Positions 1 to 5,668 of a stretch of DNA of 5,668 nucleotides are shown here, piece by piece. The position numbers and the translations under genes were made by a program. Below the pieces are notes generated by a model. It searched no databases. It was not told where the DNA came from and saw only the letters and a list, made by a program, of their open reading frames with translations. Location of the stretch: the NCBI GenBank assembly GCA_030740295.1, contig JASLXP010000294.1:1-5668 (forward strand), written 5' to 3'. This stretch comes from Planctomycetota bacterium (GTDB lineage Bacteria > Planctomycetota > PUPC01 > JACPCR01). Each line of letters begins with the position of its first letter. The stretch's first letter is position 1.

Positions 1-1728
1 GCATACCGTGGCAAGGACGCGGTCGGTCATGGCATCGGCTTCGGGATGCTGTATGCCGAATTTGGGCAGGGCGCGCAGGCGTCTTCGCAGGGCTTCGTGG
101 CCATCGAAGTTGGCTGCCATCGCGTCCACCAATTCGTCCGCAGTGCACAGGCGGTCATCAAAGACAGCCCGTCTGAGTGCAAAGAGTGAATCACCAGCGT
201 TCTGGATGCCGAGGGGGGCGATGCCGTAATCGTGGTAGCGTGCGCCGCCGTCGTGCATCTCGCGTCCCCGCTCGAAGCAATCGGAAATCATGCTCGAAAT
301 GAGATAAGCGGGACGGTTTCTCGCCATCTCTTCGCTGCCGATGTCGAGCCTCTTGAACATGACGTTCAGTTCGCGGCTCAGCTCTTTTTCGAAAGCCTCG
401 TAAAGCTCATCGAAGGTCGAGTAAGCGGAGAGAGGCGGCAGATCGATGGCCGTCAGGCTTTTTTCCGTTCTGAGACACTTTCCTCCGGTGAGCATCAATT
501 CCACGGTTTTTGGTACGTTACAGGTGCCAGTGAACAGCATGTCGCTGTTCATTCCCTGGGGGAGAATTTCCATACAGCCGCCGCACGTGTACATCCGCGC
601 ATCCTCTTCTGGCATGCCGTAGCTCTTCATGGCCGCGACGATGGAGCGGTCGCTCAGGATCTGCGCCCGGTTCTGTCCTTCGAGGAGGTACCGGGTGGCC
701 AGATCGAGAAAGTCATCCGGCGCCTCATCGGGTATACGCACGTAGACCGAGGGATGGGTGTGGTCGAGGTCCATGATCGATTCGACCATGATGGTAGAGA
801 GCGGGTTCACCGCGGAGTTTCCGGCCGGGTGTGTGCCCCCGACGACGATGGTCTCCACCCATCCGTCGGCGGCCTGAATGCGTTCGTGCATCCGAATGAA
901 AAGCTCGTCGATAAGCTCTCGCGCTTCCTCCAGCGTGGTGCGCCCTTCGGCGAGGTCCCGCTTCAGGAAAGGCCAGAGGAAGTAGTCCAGCCGTCCGGGA
1001 CCGTTTCCGCCGTACGGGTTCTCACGCATGACGGCGATAAACTGAAAGTAAAAGCTCTGCACGGCTTCGTGGAAGGTACGCGCTGGATGGGCAGGCACTC
1101 TCTCACAAAGGTCGATAAGCTCCCGCAGCCGTGCGCGATCTTCCGGGTCTGCGGTATCCAGGGCATCATTCATGGCCTGTAAGTGACGGTCATTCCAACG
1201 GAGCATCGCTTCGAGCATGATGATGACGCCGCGATAAAACTCCGCCGCGACATCGTGCTGTGCAGCGGCAAGGCCATCGAGATATTCCTGCCGCATCTGG
1301 AGAGCGCCTTTTTCGAGCATCCAGTCCCATCGCCAGGTAATGTGACCGGGGAAGGAGCCATCCGAGTAGAGTCTCAGATCGACGAGCTCCGAGTTTTCGG
1401 GGAGTTCTTCGAGGGCGCGCCTATGGGTCGCTTCCCCCCAGACCATCGGATGTGGAACGTCCGGTTTCTCGCCAAGGTGGTAGACCATGCCCACCAGGCG
1501 TTCTTCCGGGAGCAAATAAACCGGCAGCCTGTCGAAAGCGTAAGCCCATGCCTGCGCCTGACGCTTTCGATGGGTTTCGTAAAAATACTTCTCAGCCCCT
1601 TCAGCCAGATCGGCGACAAAGTTGTCCGGCGGAGGATTGGCGCCTCGCTCTCTGGATGCTTCCAGCATGTGCCCGATCCGAAAGGAATGGGCGGATGACG
1701 TCTGGGGTTCAATGGCTATTGCAGTCAT
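1..1728 (-). CDS. Glycyl radical enzyme, PFL-like family, class unassigned (GRE-B; C-terminus beyond window)
   Basis: An open frame of 576 codons runs from an ATG at 1726-1728 to the left edge with no stop, so the 3' end is missing. An in-frame TAA lies 18 bp upstream of the ATG, and no other start codon occurs between them. Visible family landmarks, in order, are a VYLLPEERLVG segment (residues 70-80), a PGHITWRWDW segment (127-136), the VVGGTHPAGN turn (295-304), the active-site motif CGGCME (382-387) and GGARYHDYG (494-502) followed by DSLFAL (513-518). Cys385 (codon 574-576) is the predicted thiyl cysteine and Glu387 the acidic partner usual in GRE dehydratases/lyases. True pyruvate formate-lyase has adjacent cysteines instead, so a PFL reaction is unlikely. 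By alignment with the neighbouring GRE-A, about 165 residues carrying the glycyl radical loop should lie outside the window, giving about 740 residues in total. No Shine-Dalgarno is visible. It is the third gene of the likely operon, 70 bp after GRE-A. The family call is secure; the substrate is unknown. Confidence 0.93.
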   Translation of the reverse strand, partial: MTAIAIEPQTSSAHSFRIGHMLEASRERGANPPPDNFVADLAEGAEKYFYETHRKRQAQAWAYAFDRLPVYLLPEERLVGMVYHLGEKPDVPHPMVWGEATHRRALEELPENSELVDLRLYSDGSFPGHITWRWDWMLEKGALQMRQEYLDGLAAAQHDVAAEFYRGVIIMLEAMLRWNDRHLQAMNDALDTADPEDRARLRELIDLCERVPAHPARTFHEAVQSFYFQFIAVMRENPYGGNGPGRLDYFLWPFLKRDLAEGRTTLEEARELIDELFIRMHERIQAADGWVETIVVGGTHPAGNSAVNPLSTIMVESIMDLDHTHPSVYVRIPDEAPDDFLDLATRYLLEGQNRAQILSDRSIVAAMKSYGMPEEDARMYTCGGCMEILPQGMNSDMLFTGTCNVPKTVELMLTGGKCLRTEKSLTAIDLPPLSAYSTFDELYEAFEKELSRELNVMFKRLDIGSEEMARNRPAYLISSMISDCFERGREMHDGGARYHDYGIAPLGIQNAGDSLFALRRAVFDDRLCTADELVDAMAANFDGHEALRRRLRALPKFGIQHPEADAMTDRVLATVC

Positions 1729-1798
1729 GATAAATGTGGCTTTTTAATGTCCGAAGGGCATATGAACAAGTCAGGAAACCTGTTCTCACGATGAATGC

Positions 1799-3952
1799 TT
1801 ACTCGTGTTCCGTTCGTTCGAGGACGGTGAGCTGGAGCTCCCGGCTCAATCGATTCCAGTACTCAGAAAAACCTCCGATTCGGATGATCAGGTCTTCGTG
1901 GCGTTCGGGATGCTTGAAGGCGTCTCGGAGTACAGCCTGATCGACGACGTTGATTTGGATCTGCATCCCGCCCAGTTGGAAATAAGTCTTGATGAGAGCC
2001 TTTAGCTTCTCTCGCATGGGCGCCTCTCTGAACAGCTTTTTCGAAAAGCGGATGTTGACCACCAGGGTCCCCGGCGCATGAATCTGGTCGAGAGATACGA
2101 CCGAGCGGAGCAATGCTGTCGGGCCGGAGCAATCGCGGCCGTGGTAGGCGCCGGCGCTGTCGGCAATGGGCGCGCCGCTGTGGCGGCCGTCGGGAGTGGC
2201 CCCAACGTCTTCCCCCGCTCTCGCGTAAGTGGTGAACATGAGGCAAGAGGGCAGAAATCGTCCGCCCCGCCAAGGCCGCCGATGGAGGAATTCCGTGAAG
2301 ACGAATGACGAGATTTCATTGGCCACCGAATCAGCGCGCTCGTCGCCGTTGCCATACCGGGGGCATTGTTCGAGCCGTTTCTTGACCTGGTCGTGACCGT
2401 TGAAATCGTCTCTCAGGGCTGCCAGCAACTGAGACGGGCTGATCTCTTGTGTTTCAAAGACTGTTTCGCGAACGGCACAGAGGGAGTCGATCACGTTCGC
2501 CAGTCCTTCGATATTGATCACACTCCAGTTGTATCGAGCGCCGCCGGCCGCGTATTCCACGCCGGAATCAATGCAGTCGTCAATAAGAAGAGAGCGGATC
2601 AACTGCGGATAGTGGCTCGCCTTTGTCTCCTGCGATGCATTGACGCTGTCGACGATCCGCCGGACTTCCCGGCGCAATTGCTCCCGGTAACATTCAGAGA
2701 ACTCGTCAAAAGTCTCACAGCCTTCCAGGTCGGCGTGGAGCGACTTGACCAACTGGGCCGGCAGATTAATGCCGGCATCGAGGGAGCCTACATTCGAGCA
2801 GCCGTGGATCATGGTTTCCGTGCATCCGCCGAACGCGAATTTCGTGATGTCCTCATTGGGCACTTCGAGCCCTGCCTCTCGCAGGGACTCAAGATAGTTT
2901 TCTTCGCAGTAAAGTGCGGGCAGGCCGCAGCCGGTGGAGATCGTGTCCAGCGCGGTATCCCAGATTTCGTCGGGTGTATCTTTGCGGAGCCGGAGCGCCA
3001 GGTTTGGCCGGCGCCGTGAGCGACCGGCTTCCAAGGCCAGGATGGTCAGTTCATTGGTGGCATCTTCGCCGTCGGGCCCAGTTCCTCCAAGGGCGCAGTT
3101 CCAGGCGTAGGAATCGTCCACGTGTTTCCACAGCGCGCGGATGAGCTCCAGCGCATCCTCTCGTTTCAGGCGGCATGCATCCCGGTCGGACCTGTAATAA
3201 GGAAGAAGGTCCTGGTCGAAGCGTCCAAGGTCATCACATCCATCGAGTGTAAAAAAGAAGTGAGTGGCCACCATCGCCTGGTAGAAGCTGCGGGGCCGAT
3301 GCTCGGGGACGATTTCCAGGGCTTCAAGCATCCACTTGCGTCGTTCATCTTGCTGTGGTGTCTCGCAGGTTGTCGCACTCAGTTTTTCAGTCATCCGGCG
3401 AATAAGGGTGCGCACGCCATCAATGACGATGAGGAGAGATTCGTAGAATTCCAGGCTGTCAGCTTTGCTTTGAGCTTGGGCGCGCCGTCTACCTTCGAGG
3501 ATGCGGTCTTCGTATCCCCGGAGCCCTTCAGCGAGCAGGCGGCCGTAATTGGGGATGCTGTGGGTATATCCGCCTGCGCCCGGCAAGGTTTCCCAGAAAG
3601 CTTCGAGGGCATCCAGGGCACGGTGCTCCTCTTCGCCGGACGCAAGCTCCCTCTTGGCGGCCAGGCGATTCCGGTCATACGAAACTTTGACGTAGTGGTG
3701 CCACACGGCAGCGCCATTATCCCAGAAAGAGCAACCGTTGGGGTAGTAGACCTCCCCGTTGTACGGGGGCAGCGGACAGTTTTCGAGATGGTGCCGGATG
3801 CCGTTCGCCATGCGGGCCACGACCGGGACGCTGGAGTCCATCACTGCATCCAAATCGCCAGCAGACATGAACCCGGCCGCAAAGTACTCCTCCAGGCTGT
3901 CCAGCGATTCGAGGAGTGTCGTGTGGGCCGGTTCAGCGAAGGTGGTCGTCAT
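1799..3952 (-). CDS. Glycyl radical enzyme, PFL-like family, class unassigned (GRE-A, complete)
   Basis: This is a complete 717-residue protein. The ATG at 3950-3952 is the only possible start, because an in-frame TGA lies 9 bp upstream of it. The PFL-like barrel covers roughly residues 120-560: HSIPNYGRLLAEGL (131-144), LGGTGPDGEDATNEL (288-302), active-site FGGCTET (374-380) with Cys377 (codon 2822-2824) as thiyl cysteine and Glu379 as likely acid/base, and GGARYN (470-475) followed by DSLCAV (489-494). The C-terminal radical domain holds GATPDGRHSGAP (584-595), GPTALLRSV (610-618), GGMQIQINVVD (661-671) and the glycyl loop RIGGFSEYW (691-699), with Gly694 (codon 1871-1873) as the predicted radical site. 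It ends in RTEHE, close to the family's usual terminus. All catalytic elements are intact. It is somewhat shorter than the 760-850 residues of many characterised GREs, and its first 120 residues have no landmark I recognise. G-C-T-E argues against PFL and for a C-O, C-N or C-C lyase or a dehydratase; which one cannot be told from sequence alone. It lies 54 bp after the activase. Confidence 0.95.
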   Translation of the reverse strand: MTTTFAEPAHTTLLESLDSLEEYFAAGFMSAGDLDAVMDSSVPVVARMANGIRHHLENCPLPPYNGEVYYPNGCSFWDNGAAVWHHYVKVSYDRNRLAAKRELASGEEEHRALDALEAFWETLPGAGGYTHSIPNYGRLLAEGLRGYEDRILEGRRRAQAQSKADSLEFYESLLIVIDGVRTLIRRMTEKLSATTCETPQQDERRKWMLEALEIVPEHRPRSFYQAMVATHFFFTLDGCDDLGRFDQDLLPYYRSDRDACRLKREDALELIRALWKHVDDSYAWNCALGGTGPDGEDATNELTILALEAGRSRRRPNLALRLRKDTPDEIWDTALDTISTGCGLPALYCEENYLESLREAGLEVPNEDITKFAFGGCTETMIHGCSNVGSLDAGINLPAQLVKSLHADLEGCETFDEFSECYREQLRREVRRIVDSVNASQETKASHYPQLIRSLLIDDCIDSGVEYAAGGARYNWSVINIEGLANVIDSLCAVRETVFETQEISPSQLLAALRDDFNGHDQVKKRLEQCPRYGNGDERADSVANEISSFVFTEFLHRRPWRGGRFLPSCLMFTTYARAGEDVGATPDGRHSGAPIADSAGAYHGRDCSGPTALLRSVVSLDQIHAPGTLVVNIRFSKKLFREAPMREKLKALIKTYFQLGGMQIQINVVDQAVLRDAFKHPERHEDLIIRIGGFSEYWNRLSRELQLTVLERTEHE

Positions 3953-3964
3953 GGGCTGTTGTCA

Positions 3965-3988
3965 GATCGGACGGATTAGACGGATCGG
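3965..3988. repeat. Short direct repeats in the activase/GRE-A gap
   Basis: The 54-bp gap between the activase stop and the GRE-A start contains two copies of GACGGAT (3970-3976 and 3979-3985), 9 bp apart. They are enclosed by two copies of GATCGG (3965-3970 and 3983-3988). The block is compact and ends about 12 bp ahead of the GRE-A start codon. It could be a slippage-derived simple repeat or a binding site; nothing in the sequence decides between these. Confidence 0.4.
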
Positions 3989-4006
3989 AAAGGTTGCCGA
4001 TTCACT

Positions 4007-4915
4007 CTACCCCTGCACTTCTGCTGTTAGTCCGTGGGATTCCACGAGGGCTTTCAGGTGATTCATGGCATCGTCGTTGGGTGGAACGGCCCCGTTGAGC
4101 GGGTACTCCATTCCCAGACGCTTCCACTTCGTTTCGCCCAGACGGTGAAACTTCATGAGGTCGACTTTCTTGACGCGGGAAACGAGGGATGCCAGGGCTG
4201 CAGCGCCGCGCACGTTTTCCTCCGAATCCGTGTAACCAGGAATCACGGGGATGCGGATGATGATATCAACATTCAGTTGATCCCAGAGATTCAGCATGTC
4301 GTGGATATGTTCGTTGGAGGCCCCGATGGTCTCCTGGGAGGCCGCGGAGTCCATGACTTTGAGATCGAACAGAACCAGGTCGGTGTAAGGCGCGACCTCG
4401 CGGACGGCACTTTCGCTGGCCAGACCGCATGAATCGACAGTTGTGTGGAGGCCGGCTTCTTTCGCAGCTTTCAAGAGCCCGATAGTGAACCGGTCCTGTT
4501 TCAGCGGTTCTCCGCCCGACACGGTCATGCCGCCGCCGGAGGTTTCATAGAAAGGCCGGTCCTTTTCGACCTCGGCGATCACTTCGTCGACTGTCATCTC
4601 TTTACCGCACATCTCAAGAGCTTCGGAACAGCAATCCTCCGCACACTTGCCGCATTCGGTGCAAAGATCGCGATCCACCCTCTCTTCGCCGTCCATGTTC
4701 AGCGCTCCTTCGACTGGGCATACGTCAAAACACCGGCCGCAGCGGATGCACTTATCCTCATAGAAAAGCAGTTGCGGCTCGCGGATCATGGCCTCTGGAT
4801 TGTGGCACCAGGGGCATTGCAGGGGGCAGCCCTTCAAGAACACGGTGGTGCGGATGCCCGGCCCGTCGTGGATCGAGAAGCGCTGAATGTCAAAGACGAT
4901 ACCAGTGGGATTCAT
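4007..4915 (-). CDS. Glycyl radical enzyme-activating protein (radical SAM, PflA-like)
   Basis: This enzyme should reductively cleave S-adenosylmethionine to make the 5'-deoxyadenosyl radical that takes a hydrogen atom from the glycine of the partner GRE. The protein is 302 residues from the ATG at 4913-4915. A TTG two codons upstream (4919-4921) is also in frame, but ATG is preferred, and the sequence after it (GIVFDIQRFSIHDGPGIRT) is a standard family N-terminus. Residues 30-37, CPLQCPWC, are the Cx3Cx2C radical SAM cluster. An inserted ferredoxin-like domain has two Cx2Cx2Cx3C sets, Cys56/59/62/66 and Cys85/88/91/95, predicted to bind two more [4Fe-4S] clusters. SGGEP (133-137) is the SAM-binding loop; IRIPVIPGY (220-228) and KVDLMKFHRLG (250-260) are also typical. 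The insert is typical of activases of dehydratase/lyase-type GREs and absent from classical PflA, which agrees with the GCxE motifs of both GREs downstream. It is the first gene of the likely operon and the only activase visible for two GREs. No strong Shine-Dalgarno precedes either start. Confidence 0.95.
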   Translation of the reverse strand: MNPTGIVFDIQRFSIHDGPGIRTTVFLKGCPLQCPWCHNPEAMIREPQLLFYEDKCIRCGRCFDVCPVEGALNMDGEERVDRDLCTECGKCAEDCCSEALEMCGKEMTVDEVIAEVEKDRPFYETSGGGMTVSGGEPLKQDRFTIGLLKAAKEAGLHTTVDSCGLASESAVREVAPYTDLVLFDLKVMDSAASQETIGASNEHIHDMLNLWDQLNVDIIIRIPVIPGYTDSEENVRGAAALASLVSRVKKVDLMKFHRLGETKWKRLGMEYPLNGAVPPNDDAMNHLKALVESHGLTAEVQG

Positions 4916-5336
4916 GTCCAATTACCAGGATTGAAAGCGACTCCGGATGCCCGTTCACTGCTTTGGTGTTCCGGAAGGCTGTGGCGGCGCGAGTAACCCC
5001 ACTGTTTCGCTAAGATAAGACGTGATTCTAGCGCAGAATTTCGCAAATATCCCGTCATGCAGACCGCTGACGTGAAGATTTTGCAGGATGAGGACGCCGG
5101 ACATTTGCATCATCTGCAGCAGATCGGACTGATCGGCTGCACATAAGCTCCCCGGGCAGAGGAGCGTACCTCGACGAACAGAGCGAGATCCCAAATCTCA
5201 CGATTGCCCTCGGCAGTGGTTGCCGCGACCGGTGGCCCGGGCAGGATCATCATTGCATCGTAGACGGGCTGACCTGTCCGCCGGCTGATCACTTAACCGT
5301 AACAGAATTGAACAGCACTCCCTGACAGCGCGGGGT
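4916..5336 (-). other. Intergenic leader between the cupredoxin-like gene and the GRE activase
   Basis: These 421 bp have no convincing gene. Two short minus-strand frames exist. One at 5110-5292 (GTG start, 60 residues) contains GNREIWDLALFVEVR, which faintly recalls the C-terminal helix of class I c-type cytochromes, but it has no CxxCH and no ribosome-binding site. One at 4955-5194 (TTG start) has no recognisable features. The stretch should contain the terminator of the cupredoxin-like gene and the promoter of the GRE operon. No hairpin followed by a T-run was found. A TAGAAT hexamer (minus strand, 5025-5030) could be a -10 box but has no acceptable -35 at 16-18 bp. A partial sigma-54-like match lies at 5043-5057. 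The 9-mer CCCGGGCAG occurs twice (5151-5159 and 5236-5244). The clearest structure is the dyad at 5112-5144, listed separately. Confidence 0.6.
5112..5144. repeat. Imperfect dyad / hairpin upstream of the GRE operon
   Basis: An interrupted inverted repeat. The outer arm TGCAGC (5115-5120) pairs with GCTGCA (5136-5141), and the inner GATC (5122-5125) pairs with GATC (5131-5134) around a 5-nt centre, GGACT. The only mismatch between these arms is A5121 against G5135. Beyond a C/C mismatch (5114/5142) two more pairs form (AT at 5112-5113 with AT at 5143-5144), so 12 of 14 positions pair. Neither side is followed by a T-run, so an ordinary intrinsic terminator is unlikely. An operator or a structured leader RNA about 200 bp ahead of the activase start is possible. 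The structure is seen directly; its role is unknown. Confidence 0.5.
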
Positions 5337-5668
5337 TCACTTCGCTTCAAAGGTAAAAGCGATGCCTTCTTTTGATGCTCCTTCGCCTAGCTCTACTTCC
5401 TGCTCAAGCTCTTCGGTTTCATCATCCGCGTTGTAGGGATTGCCGTAGTGCTCGTGCCAGACGGAAAGGGTGAACTTGCCGGCCGGGACATTCTTTATCT
5501 CGAAAGAGCCATCGGCGCCGGTAACGGCAAAGTAGGGATGTGGAAAGACCCGGACATAGGCGCTCATCCATTTGTGCACGTCGCACTTGAACTGAACCAA
5601 CTCTTCTTCTTCCAGGACCTCGACCAATTCATCCCCCTTCTTTTGTCCGAAATTGAAGGTCTTATTGA
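5337..5668 (-). CDS. Cupredoxin-like protein with carboxypeptidase-regulatory-like domain (N-terminus beyond window)
   Basis: The frame is open from the right edge of the window to a TGA at 5337-5339, giving 109 visible residues. A TTG at 5625-5627 could be taken as a start, but the frame continues upstream with NKTFNFGQKKGDE, which fits the family, so the gene is truncated by the window edge. Residues 28-34, CDVHKWM, form a Cx2Hx2M cluster like the copper-ligand loop of cupredoxins. HPYFAVT (43-49) follows, then a beta-sandwich segment ADGSFEIKNVPAGKFTLSVWHE (51-72, a carboxypeptidase-regulatory-like or Ig-like fold), and an acidic tail rich in Glu and Asp (about 81-96). Proteins of this type are usually exported and often annotated as methylamine-utilisation-like or plastocyanin-like, with roles in periplasmic electron transfer or copper binding. 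The signal peptide would be outside the window. It is separated from the GRE genes by 421 bp and is probably a separate transcription unit. Copper binding is inferred, not shown. Confidence 0.85.
   Translation of the reverse strand, partial: NKTFNFGQKKGDELVEVLEEEELVQFKCDVHKWMSAYVRVFPHPYFAVTGADGSFEIKNVPAGKFTLSVWHEHYGNPYNADDETEELEQEVELGEGASKEGIAFTFEAK

Noticed and set aside
232..1182. A 316-residue plus-strand open frame
   Set aside because: It lies wholly antisense to GRE-B, whose minus-strand translation has clear conserved motifs. Its own translation shows no recognisable family.
1772..1782. CAGG-AAA-CCTG hairpin between GRE-A and GRE-B as a terminator
   Set aside because: The stem is only 4 bp, with no T-run directly after it; it is too weak to separate the two genes transcriptionally.
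2366..3019. A 217-residue plus-strand open frame
   Set aside because: It is antisense to the GRE-A active-site region, with no motifs of its own.
1799..3952. Calling GRE-A a pyruvate formate-lyase (pflB)
   Set aside because: True PFL has adjacent active-site cysteines and no glutamate two residues later. GRE-A has GCTE and a cluster-rich activase partner, so only the wider family can be claimed.
3122..3979. A 285-residue plus-strand open frame
   Set aside because: It is antisense to the 5' part of GRE-A, which is intact and recognisable; it is a product of codon bias.
4445..4996. A 183-residue plus-strand open frame
   Set aside because: It is antisense to the activase cluster-binding region and is explained by the cysteine- and glycine-rich codons opposite.
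5025..5039. ATTCT-n5-AGAAT inverted repeat as an operator
   Set aside because: The arms are only 5 bp and the centre does not extend the symmetry, so it is expected by chance in a region of this size.
5625..5627. TTG as the start of the cupredoxin-like gene
   Set aside because: The frame stays open to the window edge with family-like sequence upstream, so the start is outside the window.
1..5668. CRISPR arrays, tRNA or rRNA genes, insertion sequences, attachment sites
   Set aside because: No spaced repeats, tRNA-like cloverleaf, transposase or terminal inverted repeats were seen on either strand.

Overview
The window holds four minus-strand genes: a glycyl radical enzyme (GRE) locus and one unrelated neighbour at its upstream edge. 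Transcription runs right to left, in this order: (1) the C-terminal part of a cupredoxin-like protein with a carboxypeptidase-regulatory-like domain (5337-5668, N-terminus outside the window); (2) a 421-bp stretch without a convincing gene (4916-5336); (3) a GRE-activating radical SAM enzyme with an eight-cysteine ferredoxin-type insert (4007-4915); (4) a complete 717-residue GRE (1799-3952), here called GRE-A; (5) a second, divergent GRE (1-1728), here called GRE-B, whose C-terminal glycyl radical domain lies beyond the left edge. Long plus-strand reading frames opposite these genes are antisense shadows.

How the genes work together: the activase should use SAM and its radical-SAM [4Fe-4S] cluster to place a glycyl radical on Gly694 of GRE-A and, presumably, on the matching glycine of GRE-B. 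Each GRE would then pass the radical to its active-site cysteine (Cys377 in GRE-A, Cys385 in GRE-B) to start chemistry on an unknown substrate. Both proteins have the G-C-x-E active-site pattern of GRE dehydratases/lyases, not the adjacent Cys-Cys of true pyruvate formate-lyase. Their motifs (GGCTE and CGGCME) do not match the GCVE or GCIE form I associate with the well-known characterised classes, so I assign neither a substrate nor a gene symbol. The gaps of 54 and 70 bp, the shared strand and the single activase suggest one operon.

Organism: the genes are moderately GC-rich. GREs are oxygen-sensitive, so an anaerobic or microaerophilic life is likely. The cupredoxin/HPYFAVT-type neighbour is a kind of protein I associate with Planctomycetota and related phyla, Acidobacteriota and similar environmental lineages. 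None of the three visible gene starts has a clear Shine-Dalgarno sequence. Together these suggest an environmental bacterium of a PVC-like or candidate phylum, but this is a low-confidence inference.

The most interesting point is the tandem pair of divergent, unassigned GREs sharing one activase. A strong dyad element in the leader region (5112-5144) is the best non-coding candidate.
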